This document shows positions 17,303 to 25,847 of a stretch of DNA of 64,000 nucleotides, one piece after another. Both the position numbers and the translations under genes were made by a program. The stretch's first letter is position 1; every line of letters begins with the position of its first letter. The notes beneath the pieces were generated by a model. The model had not been told where the DNA came from. It made no database searches and saw only the letters and a program-made list of their open reading frames with translations. Origin of the DNA: Pseudaeromonas sp963677375 (lineage in GTDB: Bacteria; Pseudomonadota; Gammaproteobacteria; Enterobacterales; Aeromonadaceae); contig CAXXIF010000019.1 in assembly GCA_963677375.2 (NCBI GenBank), forward strand, positions 186,001 through 250,000. Direction: 5' to 3'.

Positions 17303-18958
17303 ATGTTGCCGACAACGAACCATGTTCAGACTGAGACAATCGAACGTATCAGTCAGGAAAGTGACAACGACTGTCAGTGTCCCTTGGGGGAGTGCCGCAG
17401 CTCCTTATTGCCTTTGCTCTCGGAGGTGACGCAAGTGGTCGGGCGTGGGGCCGACTTGCCGACTACCTTGCAACTGGTGCTGGAGTTGTTGCAGCGCCAC
17501 ATGCAGGTGCTGTTTGGCATGGTCTCCCTCTATGATCCGGCGACCGGCCAGATCTTCATCCATGAAGGTATTGGTTTGAGTAGCGAAGCCATGGCGCGAG
17601 GCATCTATGTGCCTGGAGAAGGTATTACCGGCCGGGTTGTCGAAACGGGGCAGCCGGTCATAGTGCCTTCCATCGCCCAGGAGCCGGCCTTTTTGAATCG
17701 GACGGGTAGCTGGAATCAACAGTTGCCCCTGGCCTTCTTGTGTGTGCCCATCATGCGGGCGAAAAAGGTCATGGGGACACTGAGTGTCGGCCGTTGTTAT
17801 GACAATTCGTGCCTGCTGGATCTGGATGTGGAGATACTGTCGATCCTGGCGGCGGTGATGGCGCAGGTGGTCGAGCTGCATCTGCTGGAGACGCTGCATC
17901 AACACGACTTGCTGGATGAGAATCGGCGGTTACGGCGTGCGCTCAAGGAGAAATTCAAGCCGGGTAATATCATGGGCAACTCGCGACCGATGCAGGAGGT
18001 CTATCGACTCATCGACAAGGTCAGCCACAGCAAGACCACGGTACTGATCCTGGGGGAGAGCGGCGTTGGGAAAGAGCGGGTAGCCAGTGCCATCCACTAC
18101 AACAGCGCTCAGGCCAGCGGTCCCTTCGTCAAATTCAACTGCGCCTCCCTCCCGGAGAGCGTGATTGAAAGTGAGTTGTTCGGCCATGAGAAAGGCGCTT
18201 TTACCGGGGCAACGGCCCGGCGGGCCGGCCGTTTCGAAGAGGCCCATGGTGGGACTATTTTTCTCGATGAGGTGGGTGAGCTGTCGTTGGTGATGCAGGC
18301 CAAGTTGCTGCGGGTATTGCAGGAGCGCAGTTTTGAGCGGGTGGGGAGCAACACGACGCTGACGGTGGATTTACGGATCTTGGCGGCGACCAACCGGGAT
18401 TTGAGTGCCATGGTCGCCAAGGGGGAGTTTCGCGAGGATCTCTACTATCGCCTGAATGTCTTTCCCATCATGATACCGCCGCTGCGGCAGCGGGGGAGCG
18501 ACATAGTGACGCTGGCGGATTATTTCGTGGCGCACTTTGCCCATCGGCAAGCGGTCGAGGTTCCACGATTGACCACCCCAGTCCTCAATTTGCTTCAAGC
18601 CTATCATTGGCCGGGTAACGTGCGGGAGTTGGAGAATCTGATGGAGCGGGCGGTATTGCTGGCGGATGATGGGGTGATCCAGGGGCATCACCTACCGGTG
18701 ACCCTACAAACCCCGCACAAAGAGGTCGAGTCCGGCTGTGATATTCATGAGCGGGTCTCGCAGGTGGAATATGAGCTCATCACCGCCGCCCTCCGCGAAC
18801 ATCGCGGCAATATGAGTGATGCGGCCCGGCATCTAGGGATCACGCGGCGTATTCTCGGTTTGCGCATGGCCAAGTATCAGCTCAGCTACAAGCGTTTTCG
18901 CTCCCGTCATCCAGATGTCGCGGCAAACGCCGACCGGGGGGATGGTATTCAGCGTTAA
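17303..18958 (+). CDS. anfA: Sigma-54-dependent activator of the Fe-only nitrogenase
   Basis: This 551-residue NifA-like activator has a Cys-rich N-terminus with C24-Q-C26-P-L-G-E-C31 (C-X-C-X4-C), the motif that carries an Fe-S cluster in VnfA and is essential there. A GAF domain (about 45-205), an AAA+ domain (about 225-465; GESGVGKE, intact GAFTGA loop, Walker B LFLDEVGE) and a Fis-type helix-turn-helix (about 495-535) follow. ATG 17303 has AAGGAG five bases upstream. Linkage to anfHDGK and the GTAC-N6-GTAC site points to AnfA rather than NifA or VnfA. The 234 bases before it contain no promoter I can support. A strong terminator follows. Confidence 0.9.
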   Translation: MLPTTNHVQTETIERISQESDNDCQCPLGECRSSLLPLLSEVTQVVGRGADLPTTLQLVLELLQRHMQVLFGMVSLYDPATGQIFIHEGIGLSSEAMARGIYVPGEGITGRVVETGQPVIVPSIAQEPAFLNRTGSWNQQLPLAFLCVPIMRAKKVMGTLSVGRCYDNSCLLDLDVEILSILAAVMAQVVELHLLETLHQHDLLDENRRLRRALKEKFKPGNIMGNSRPMQEVYRLIDKVSHSKTTVLILGESGVGKERVASAIHYNSAQASGPFVKFNCASLPESVIESELFGHEKGAFTGATARRAGRFEEAHGGTIFLDEVGELSLVMQAKLLRVLQERSFERVGSNTTLTVDLRILAATNRDLSAMVAKGEFREDLYYRLNVFPIMIPPLRQRGSDIVTLADYFVAHFAHRQAVEVPRLTTPVLNLLQAYHWPGNVRELENLMERAVLLADDGVIQGHHLPVTLQTPHKEVESGCDIHERVSQVEYELITAALREHRGNMSDAARHLGITRRILGLRMAKYQLSYKRFRSRHPDVAANADRGDGIQR

Positions 18959-19059
18959 TGCCAGGGACCGGGTGCTTGGGGGGCATACACAACATATTGA
19001 GTGGTTCAGGGGCTCCGGTTGACAGTTGACGCTTACAGCCTGACACATAGCCCTGAAAT

Positions 19060-19086
19060 GGCCGGAGGAGACTCCGGCCTTTTTTT
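19060..19086 (+). terminator. Rho-independent terminator after anfA
   Basis: GGCCGGAG and CTCCGGCC form a perfect 8-bp stem with a 4-base loop followed directly by seven T. It lies about 100 bases after the anfA stop codon and separates the anf island from the bufferin operon. Confidence 0.92.
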
Positions 19087-19178
19087 GGCTCAGTGCGCAT
19101 GAGCGTGAGCCTGCGCTTCTTCGCCAGGAAAGAAGGGCTGAAGGCGGGAATTTCGGATAAAGAAAAAAAGTTAAAAAA

Positions 19179-19210
19179 TTGTGTAAGAAAAGTGTGGGTG
19201 ACTCCGACTA
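19179..19210 (+). promoter_or_regulatory. Candidate ECF-sigma promoter of the bufferin operon
   Basis: TGTAAG and CGACTA are separated by 17 bases, the general shape of ECF promoters (a -35 containing AAC/AAG and a -10 starting CG). It is about 100 bases upstream of the bufferin precursor gene. The likely user is the sigma factor encoded at 22140-22772. This is a guess from one sequence. Confidence 0.35.
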
Positions 19211-19311
19211 TGTAATGGCAAGAGAAGAGAATCAACGTGTTACGCCTCACTTCTCGACTGCCATGACCTGGGCACATGCCCAAATTGACTGACTGATACA
19301 GGAGTTCCACC

Positions 19312-19611
19312 ATGACTAAATCAACTGCTGCTGCCACCATTGCCCTGGCTCTGGGCGCCGTTCTGACTGTCGCTGCCGCCCCGGTTTTCGCCGCTGATAG
19401 CGCCGGAATGGAAAAATGTTTCGGTGTCGCCCTCAAGGGTAAGAATGACTGCAAGGCCGGGGCTGGAACCACCTGCGCCGGTACGGCGAAGATGGATTAT
19501 CAGGGCAATGCCTGGAAGATGGTGCCGATGGGTACCTGCGTGCAGACTGCATCCCCGACGTCACCAACCGGCATGGGTCAGCTGGAAGCCTTCCAGGCCA
19601 AGCAGAGCTGA
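19312..19611 (+). CDS. bufA: Bufferin precursor peptide (DUF2282)
   Basis: This 99-residue peptide has a signal sequence (residues 1-28, cleavage predicted after VFA) and a mature part with four cysteines in the DUF2282 pattern: MEKCFGVALKGKNDCKAG, TTCAGTAK and GTC. Bufferins are RiPPs in which the two central cysteines become thiooxazoles that bind copper after modification by the MNIO enzyme and its DUF2063 partner, both encoded next. The peptide is exported to the periplasm. The ATG has AGGAG upstream. Copper is the ligand in the studied examples; gold or other thiophilic metals induce related operons. Confidence 0.9.
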   Translation: MTKSTAAATIALALGAVLTVAAAPVFAADSAGMEKCFGVALKGKNDCKAGAGTTCAGTAKMDYQGNAWKMVPMGTCVQTASPTSPTGMGQLEAFQAKQS

Positions 19612-19636
19612 GCGGCCATTGCCGGAGGAAGCCTGG

Positions 19637-20557
19637 ATGAATGCCATCATGGAACACTCACTGGCCAGCGCCGCGGCTTCCTCATTCTTGCACGAAGGGG
19701 TCATGCCCCTTCGTGCCGGGATAGGCCTCAAGCCGGAGCATTTCAGTACCATTCTCGACACCCGACCCGAGGTCGGATTCTTTGAAATTCATGCCGAAAA
19801 TTATATGGGTGCGGGAGGGCCGTTTCACCACTACCTGACCCGGGTTCGTGAGCTTTATCCCTTGTCCATTCACGGCGTCGGGCTCTCCATTGGCGGTGAA
19901 CAACCGCTCGACCAGGCCCATCTGCAACGCCTGGCAAGCCTGCTGGATCGCTATCAGCCGGAGTTATTTTCCGAACATCTGGCCTGGGCCAGCCACGGCG
20001 GTACCTTCTTGAACGATCTGTTGCCGCTGCCCTATGACGACATCAGTCTGCAGCGGGTGTGTGAGCACATCGATCAGGTGCAGAGTCAATTACAACGGCC
20101 GCTGCTGCTGGAGAATCCGGCGACCTATCTGGAATTTACCGCCTCGGATCGCAGTGAGCCCGAGTTTCTCCGCGACATCTTGCAACGCACCGGCTGCGGT
20201 CTGCTGCTGGATGTGAATAACGTCTATGTCTCCTGCATCAACCATGGCCGCGACCCTTACGCCTATATTCAGGCTCTGCGCGGCGTTTGGATTGGGGAAA
20301 TCCATCTGGCCGGATTCGCCCGGGATTGGGATGCGGCGGGTGATCCGCTGCTGATCGACAGCCATGGCTCTCCCATCGCCGAAGCCGTCTGGCAGCTCTA
20401 TGACTTCACCCTGCAGCAGTTGGGACCCGCTCCGACCCTGATCGAACGGGATCAGAATATTCCGTCCCTGGCGACTCTGTGTGCCGAGGCGCAACAGGCC
20501 GAGCAGCACTTGTCGGCGTCGCTCTCGATTCCCCACGCCCTGCGGGGGATGGCCTGA
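19637..20557 (+). CDS. bufB: MNIO maturase of bufferin (DUF692)
   Basis: This 306-residue cytoplasmic enzyme is a multinuclear non-haem iron oxidase with a TIM-barrel fold. Metal-ligand motifs are visible in order: FFEIHAENYM, SIHGVGLS, SEHLAWAS, LLENPATY, LLDVNNVYVS, GEIHLAGF and LIERDQNIP. It modifies precursor cysteines in bufferin maturation. ATG 19637 follows GGAGGAA by six bases; the longer open frame overlapping bufA is not used. The stop codon overlaps the next ATG (TGATG), so bufB and bufC are translationally coupled. Confidence 0.92.
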   Translation: MNAIMEHSLASAAASSFLHEGVMPLRAGIGLKPEHFSTILDTRPEVGFFEIHAENYMGAGGPFHHYLTRVRELYPLSIHGVGLSIGGEQPLDQAHLQRLASLLDRYQPELFSEHLAWASHGGTFLNDLLPLPYDDISLQRVCEHIDQVQSQLQRPLLLENPATYLEFTASDRSEPEFLRDILQRTGCGLLLDVNNVYVSCINHGRDPYAYIQALRGVWIGEIHLAGFARDWDAAGDPLLIDSHGSPIAEAVWQLYDFTLQQLGPAPTLIERDQNIPSLATLCAEAQQAEQHLSASLSIPHALRGMA

Positions 20558-21345
20558 TGAGCCGGCAACAGGATTTTTATCAGGCGCTGGGGAACCCGGA
20601 GGCGGGGCTCCCGACCGGACTTAGGACCTGGAATGGTTCCGATCCGGCGCGCCGTTTTGCCATCTACCGGAACAATGTGCTGGCCTCCTTGATTGATGCC
20701 TTGGCCGATAGTTTCCCCGTGGTGCAAGCCCTGGTGGGGGTCGACTTCTTTCGGGCCATGGCGCAGCTGTATGTGCGTCAATTTCCGCCTGAATCGCCGA
20801 TCCTCGCCGAGTATGGGGAGCGACTGCCGTCGTTTATCCGCGATTTTGCGCCGGCCGCTGGTGTGCCCTATCTGGCCGATGTCGCCTGGCTCGAATGGTT
20901 ACGCATCCGGGCGTTTCATAGCGCCGATGGGCAGAGCGTCTCGGCGGCCACACTGGCAGCGGTCTGGTCCTATGCCGCCAGCCTGCCGGATCGGCACTTG
21001 ACACTGCATCCGTCGTTGCAGCTATTCAGCTCACCCTATGCGGTGGTCTCTATCTGGGCAGCCCATCAGGGAGAGGGTGAGCTGGCTGCGCCCCAGCAGA
21101 TCCGGCAACAACTGGCCACCCTGGTGCTGGATACGCCCCAGCAGGCGCTGCTGCTGCGGACTGGGCTGACCGTGGATCTCATCCCTGTGGATGCCGGAAC
21201 CCATGCGTTCATCACCGGCTTGCAGCGGGGGCTGACGCTGGGTGACGCCATGACACAGGCCAGCCAACAGCATGCCGGGTTCGAGGTGACATCAGCTTTG
21301 ATGGTGCTGATCCAGCACGGGGCCGTGGTCCGTTTTTCTGATTGA
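20557..21345 (+). CDS. bufC: MNIO partner protein (DUF2063)
   Basis: This 262-residue protein has an N-terminal DUF2063 domain (about 5-95, with the signature YRNNVLASLIDALADSFPVV and LAEYGERLPSFI). The C-terminal domain is less conserved and is thought to recognise the precursor leader. It acts with BufB, which alone is usually inactive. The start ATG overlaps the bufB stop codon. No catalytic residues are expected. Confidence 0.9.
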   Translation: MSRQQDFYQALGNPEAGLPTGLRTWNGSDPARRFAIYRNNVLASLIDALADSFPVVQALVGVDFFRAMAQLYVRQFPPESPILAEYGERLPSFIRDFAPAAGVPYLADVAWLEWLRIRAFHSADGQSVSAATLAAVWSYAASLPDRHLTLHPSLQLFSSPYAVVSIWAAHQGEGELAAPQQIRQQLATLVLDTPQQALLLRTGLTVDLIPVDAGTHAFITGLQRGLTLGDAMTQASQQHAGFEVTSALMVLIQHGAVVRFSD

Positions 21346-21365
21346 TAGCGCGCAGGAGATAGCAA

Positions 21366-21893
21366 ATGAACACTGAAACTGTCGTCAAGACCACAGGTAA
21401 CCCTGGTGGGTTTGCCATCGTCACCCTGCTGCGAGGCTGGTGTCAGCGCATCCCGGACAGCGCCATCGCGCTACTGGCCCGATTTTCCATCGCCGCCATC
21501 TTCTGGCAATCGGGGCAGACCAAGGTGCAGGGGCTGGTCATCGATCTGTTCTCGGGCACTGTCGAGCTAGGCTGGCCCCGGCTGAGTGATTCGGCCGTTT
21601 ATCTGTTCCGAGAGGAGTACCGGTTACCCGTGATATCCCCCGAGGTGGCGGCACTCCTGGCGGCCTCGGCGGAACATGTGTTGCCGATTTTGCTCCTGCT
21701 GGGGCTTGGCACCCGCCTGGCAGCGAGTGGATTACTGGTGATGACTCTGACCATACAGCTGCTGGTCTATCCGGATGCCTATCCGACCCATGGCGTCTGG
21801 GCGGTCAGTTTATTATTTTTGCTGGCCAAGGGGGCGGGGGGCTTCTCGCTGGATCATTGGTTGGCGCGACGGAGTGGTTCCGTCGCGCCCTGA
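21366..21893 (+). CDS. DoxX-family membrane protein of the bufferin operon
   Basis: This 175-residue inner-membrane protein has about four hydrophobic helices and the DoxX pattern: ALLARFSIAAIFWQSGQTKVQG near residue 35, then helices around 90-150. DoxX proteins often accompany DUF692/DUF2063/DUF2282 genes; their function there is unclear, possibly quinone-linked redox at the membrane. The ATG has GGAG seven bases upstream and follows bufC by 20 bases, so it is the fourth gene of the operon. Confidence 0.85.
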   Translation: MNTETVVKTTGNPGGFAIVTLLRGWCQRIPDSAIALLARFSIAAIFWQSGQTKVQGLVIDLFSGTVELGWPRLSDSAVYLFREEYRLPVISPEVAALLAASAEHVLPILLLLGLGTRLAASGLLVMTLTIQLLVYPDAYPTHGVWAVSLLFLLAKGAGGFSLDHWLARRSGSVAP

Positions 21894-21898
21894 GTCAT

Positions 21899-21925
21899 CG
21901 GCAAGCCATCGTGGATGGCTTGCCG
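21899..21925. terminator. Hairpin between convergent doxX and anti-sigma genes
   Basis: CGGCAAGCCATC and GATGGCTTGCCG form a perfect 12-bp stem with a 3-base loop, five bases after the doxX stop codon. Neither side has a T run, so it is either a weak bidirectional terminator or a 3'-end protecting structure. Confidence 0.6.
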
Positions 21926-21942
21926 GGTCAAGGTGCCCCGAC

Positions 21943-22146
21943 TCAGGAGTGGGAGTCATCCTCCGGTGGCTGTTTGCCCTGAACATAGAGCCGAGTGATC
22001 TGGCGGATGGAGCCCATCTGTTTATCAAAGTTGCGGCAGCCGGTACACATCAGTAAATGCAGTTTTAGAGTTAACCGTTCGTTGAGGGTCAGGGTCCGAT
22101 CCTGACTTTCCGAGAGCAGGCGAGTCGCCTCGCGACAGTTCAGCAT
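21943..22146 (-). CDS. Zinc-binding anti-sigma factor
   Basis: This 67-residue soluble protein has the ZAS pattern: Cys4, then H-X3-C-X2-C in LKLHLLMCTGCRNF. It has no membrane segment. It overlaps the upstream sigma gene by 7 bases, so the two are translated together. It should hold the sigma factor inactive until a metal or redox signal releases it. Together with the converging bufferin operon this suggests control of that operon, though the same protein family also serves other ECF systems. Confidence 0.82.
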   Translation of the reverse strand: MLNCREATRLLSESQDRTLTLNERLTLKLHLLMCTGCRNFDKQMGSIRQITRLYVQGKQPPEDDSHS

Positions 22147-22772
22147 GATGACTTATGCTCCATAAACCAGTGGCTATCCAGGCATTCGCGCAAGCGCATA
22201 CGGGCCCGATACAGCATTACATTCAGATTACTCAGCGAGATCTCCACGGCGTTGCAGATCTCGTCGGATTCCAGTTCGATAAATTCACGCATCATGAAAA
22301 CCCGCGCCTGAGCGCCCGGCAGATTCTCCAGACACGCCTCGAAGACGCGCCAGAATTGCCCCTCGCGCACCGTCTCATGGGGATTGCCCCAGTCACCGGG
22401 CCGTTCGTCGGCAGGCCAATGGCCACGCGCATCGAACAGGGCGGCGAAGTCCTGCTCTTCATCCTCACTGCGTAGCAGACTGCTCGCATCCGTGACGCGC
22501 TGCTTGTAACGCAGGGTGTCGGCAATCTTGTGCTTGAGAATGGCAAACACCCAGGTTTTGAGTGCGGCCCGGCCACCAAAGGCCCGGGCGTTTTGCAGCG
22601 CGCCGGTCAGAGCTTCCTGTACGGCATCTTCGGCCAGATGATGGTCGGCCAATTGCAGGGTGGCAAACTTCAACATCTGTCGGCGCAGATCGGCCAGAAA
22701 CTGGCTATCCAGCAGTTGCATGCTGTGCACGGCCGTGTCGTCATCCAGAACCGGCTGTTGCGTATCCGTCAT
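22140..22772 (-). CDS. ECF-type RNA polymerase sigma factor
   Basis: This 210-residue sigma-70 family protein has region 2 (about 15-85; LADHHLAEDAVQEALTGALQNA and LKTWVFAILKHKIADTLR) and region 4 (about 140-200; LPGAQARVFMMREFIELESDEICNAVEISLSNLNVMLYRARMRLR). A GGAAGAG ribosome site and the MTDTQQP start fix the ATG at 22772; the longer frame upstream is unsupported. It is paired with a zinc anti-sigma factor and converges on the bufferin genes. The 124 bases upstream hold no clear promoter. Confidence 0.9.
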   Translation of the reverse strand: MTDTQQPVLDDDTAVHSMQLLDSQFLADLRRQMLKFATLQLADHHLAEDAVQEALTGALQNARAFGGRAALKTWVFAILKHKIADTLRYKQRVTDASSLLRSEDEEQDFAALFDARGHWPADERPGDWGNPHETVREGQFWRVFEACLENLPGAQARVFMMREFIELESDEICNAVEISLSNLNVMLYRARMRLRECLDSHWFMEHKSSC

Positions 22773-22896
22773 CGTCTCTTCCTTGTGGCTGTACGGCCTG
22801 CTGCCCAAGAAGCACTGTAACTGGAGTGCCATGAAAACGATAGCGAGGGATGCGACGAAGAGGGGGCAAGCCAGGTTCGGGCCATATTGACAGCAA

Positions 22897-25847
22897 TCAG
22901 GACGACTCCTGTTTCTGCTCCCCATCCGTCAGCTTTAAGATGCTCAAGGCCTGCTCGTATGCAAAGGTATCCACAGCTTTTAAAAACGATGGGAATTGTG
23001 GGCCCAGCATCTCGTGCAAGAGGGGGCTAAATTGGTGAGTCAGTTTGTTGGTTTGGGTATTGTGCTGGCCCAATAACGAAATCAACTCTTCTCGTAATAA
23101 CATCTTATCTATGGGGGGGGCCTCGCTGTTCTCGCCACGCTCTGCCACTGCATCTTCAAACGTCTGCAGTACCCCGGACATATCTTGAAATAACTGATTC
23201 AGTGCAATGGTGCATTGCTCCAGCACGGCGAAGATCTCCTCGTGGTGGGGCGGGGAGCTCGTCAGTGATTCTTCCAAGGAGCGAAATAAGTTGGCGATGG
23301 GTTCTGCGCCCAGGGTGGCGGCCACTCCTTTGATCGTATGTGCAACGGCTCGGACGGCAGGATAATTTCCCGCTTGCATGGCTTGTTGAATGTTAGATAT
23401 ATCGTTTTGATGTTCTTGGTTGAACTGGTGCAGGTAATGTAGATATTTGTTTCTATTCCCTGAGCTGATGGCGGCACCTTGTTGAGGGTCGAAACCAGCA
23501 ATCAAGGGCCATGGCTCATCAGATGCTTGTGTCATGGCCGTAGCGTGCGGCTGGCTTTCCTGCACCGAGGTTGCGTCTGTCGTCTGAACCGGATTATTTT
23601 GCCGGGGAAGCCAACGGAGGAGTGCGGAGTATAAGGATTCCGGTGCAACAGGTTTTGCCACGAAATCATTCATTCCGGCATCCAGACAAAGCTTTCGATC
23701 CCGCTCAAACACATTCGCGGTCATCGCCAGAATTGGCAGATTTTCGAAGCCTGGAAGCTTCCGGATGGCTTTAGTGGCCGTCAATCCATCCATCTCTGGC
23801 ATCTGCATATCCATTAGAATCAATGCGTAAGTGTTACTTTGCACTTTGGCCAGGGCTTCGTGGCCATTTTCAGCTGAATCGACTTGCAGGCCGACATCCA
23901 GCAAGAGCTCCATGGCTATTTCCCGATTGATTGGATTGTCTTCGACCAGTAACAGCCGGGCGCCTTTATGCCGTTGCAAGAAGTAGCTGATATCGACTCT
24001 GGCCGAAACCTCTTTGCTCCGATCCTGTGCTACTTGCCCAGGTTGCAGGTTAACCGTAAACCAGAAAATACTGCCCTTTCCTTCCTGACTCGTGACACCG
24101 GCATCGCCACCCATCATTCGGGCGAGTCTTCGGGTAATGGCGAGTCCCAATCCGGTTCCGCCAAATTTACGGGTTGTGGATGAGTCCGCTTGATTGAAGG
24201 GTTCAAACAGATGTTGAAGTTGATCTTCGCGAATACCTATGCCGCTATCTTCGACTTCAAAGCGGACCTGTATCCTCTCTGCGCTGGACGCCAATAAGAT
24301 GGCGCGGATACAGATACCTCCTTGGGCGGTGAATTTGATGGCATTACCGACATAGTTGAGTAAGGCCTGACGGATGCGAGTCGGGTCACCCCGCAACCAG
24401 CGCGGAACACTGTCACAATCGGTGTTGATGGTGAGCCCTTTGTTTTGAGCCTGATCGGCGACCAGTGAGCGGACATGGTCCAGCTCGCCTTCCAGTGAAA
24501 AGTCAGTTTGTTCCAGTACCATGCCACCGGCTTCGATCTTGGATAGGTCTAGAATGTCGTTGATGATCGACAGTAAATGCCGGGCCGAATCATCAATTTT
24601 GTTGAGACGCAGAAGCTGTTCATCACTCAGGGGACTCTGATGCAATAAATAGGTGAGCCCTATGATGGCGTTCATCGGTGTTCGTATTTCATGGCTCATA
24701 TTGGCCAAAAATGAACTCTTGGCTTGATTGGCTGCATCGGCAGAAGCCCGCGCCGCAATCAGTTCGGTCGTACGACTAGCCACCAGCTCTTCGAGGTGAT
24801 GTCTGTGCACGTCCAGCTCATTGCTGAGTCGTTTCTTCTCCGTAATATCCTCTTGCACTGCGACATAGTGACTGATTTGCCCATCGGCTTGCCGGATCGG
24901 CGTAATGATCGCCAGTTCGGTATATTGGCTCCCATCTCGTCGTTGGTTAATAAATTCACCCTGCCAGGTTTGCCCCTCTTTCAATGCCTTCGCCATGGCT
25001 TGGTAGGTTGCTATTGGTGTGAGTCCGGAGTGTAAAATCCGTGGCGTTTTTCCATAAACATCATCCCGGGTGAAACCTGTGTTATGCACAAATGATTCGT
25101 TAACATACTCAATTACATTGTGTGTATCGGTAATAATGATGCTCTCTGGGCTCTGTTCTACGGCTAATGACAGCTTGCGCAGCATGTTTTCTTTTTCACG
25201 GAGCTGGCGTAAATCCAGGTAACTGCTGACTAGGTTTATGATAGCGCCATTACTATCCCGAATGGCGCCCATGTTTGCCAAGGCCGGAATGATAGTGCCA
25301 TCCATGGCCAGACGTTCCAGCTCGCCAGACCAGGAGCCCGCAGTTCTTACTTGCTGGAGTAACGTCTGTTGCTGTTCCAGAGCCCCGGGATGGTCCGGTA
25401 CTAGATGGCTGATTTTGCAGCCCTGAATCGCAGACAAGCTGTAACCAAATAGACGGGTAAATGCCGGATTTACATAAGTGATTTCGGCTTGCAGATTCGT
25501 GAGCAACATCGGGAGTGGTAATTGACGAAGTGCCTCACTAAATAGATTTCGTTCGGACTCGGCATGCTTCCTGGCCGTGATGTCGCGCATAGATCCGCTC
25601 TTGCCAAGATAGTTCCCCTGAGGATCAGATAAGGTCTGCTCATGTAATTCGAGCCAGTGCTGTGAGTGGTCAGCATGCTGGATACGGAATTCGCATTCAC
25701 TGCTTCCATTGGTCGAGGTATTCAGAACATGGTGTTGGTAAATCTCTCTATCATCTGGAACGACCAAGCGAGACATGAATTCGATATCGAGCAGAAAGGC
25801 TTCCGCCGTATAGCCCGAGATCCGTTCACAGGCCGGGGATATATATT
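22897..25847 (-). pseudogene. Hybrid histidine kinase, 3' part (split by an insertion sequence)
   Basis: This is the C-terminal two-thirds of a large sensor kinase. From the break it reads: the rest of a PAS domain (from ISPACERISGY), two or more further PAS domains (IITDTHNVIEYVNESF), a HisKA domain with FLANMSHEIRTP, an HATPase with GTGLGLAITRR, a receiver domain with phospho-acceptor Asp in LILMDMQMPEMDG, and a C-terminal HPt domain with His in AVAHTIKGVAATLG. Thus a full BarA/EvgS-like phosphorelay is present. The open frame runs into the insertion sequence at 25848 and has no credible start of its own. It is in frame with the fragment at 26866-28422. Confidence 0.9.
25840..25847. repeat. 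8-bp target duplication, left copy
   Basis: TATATATT directly flanks the left end of the insertion sequence and is repeated at 26866-26873. Eight bases is the usual duplication size for the IS1595 family. Confidence 0.92.

Noticed and set aside
22815..22843. TGTAAC-N16-CGATAG as a plus-strand ECF promoter beside the sigma gene
   Set aside because: It points into the 3' end of the minus-strand kinase with no plus-strand gene to serve; probably chance.
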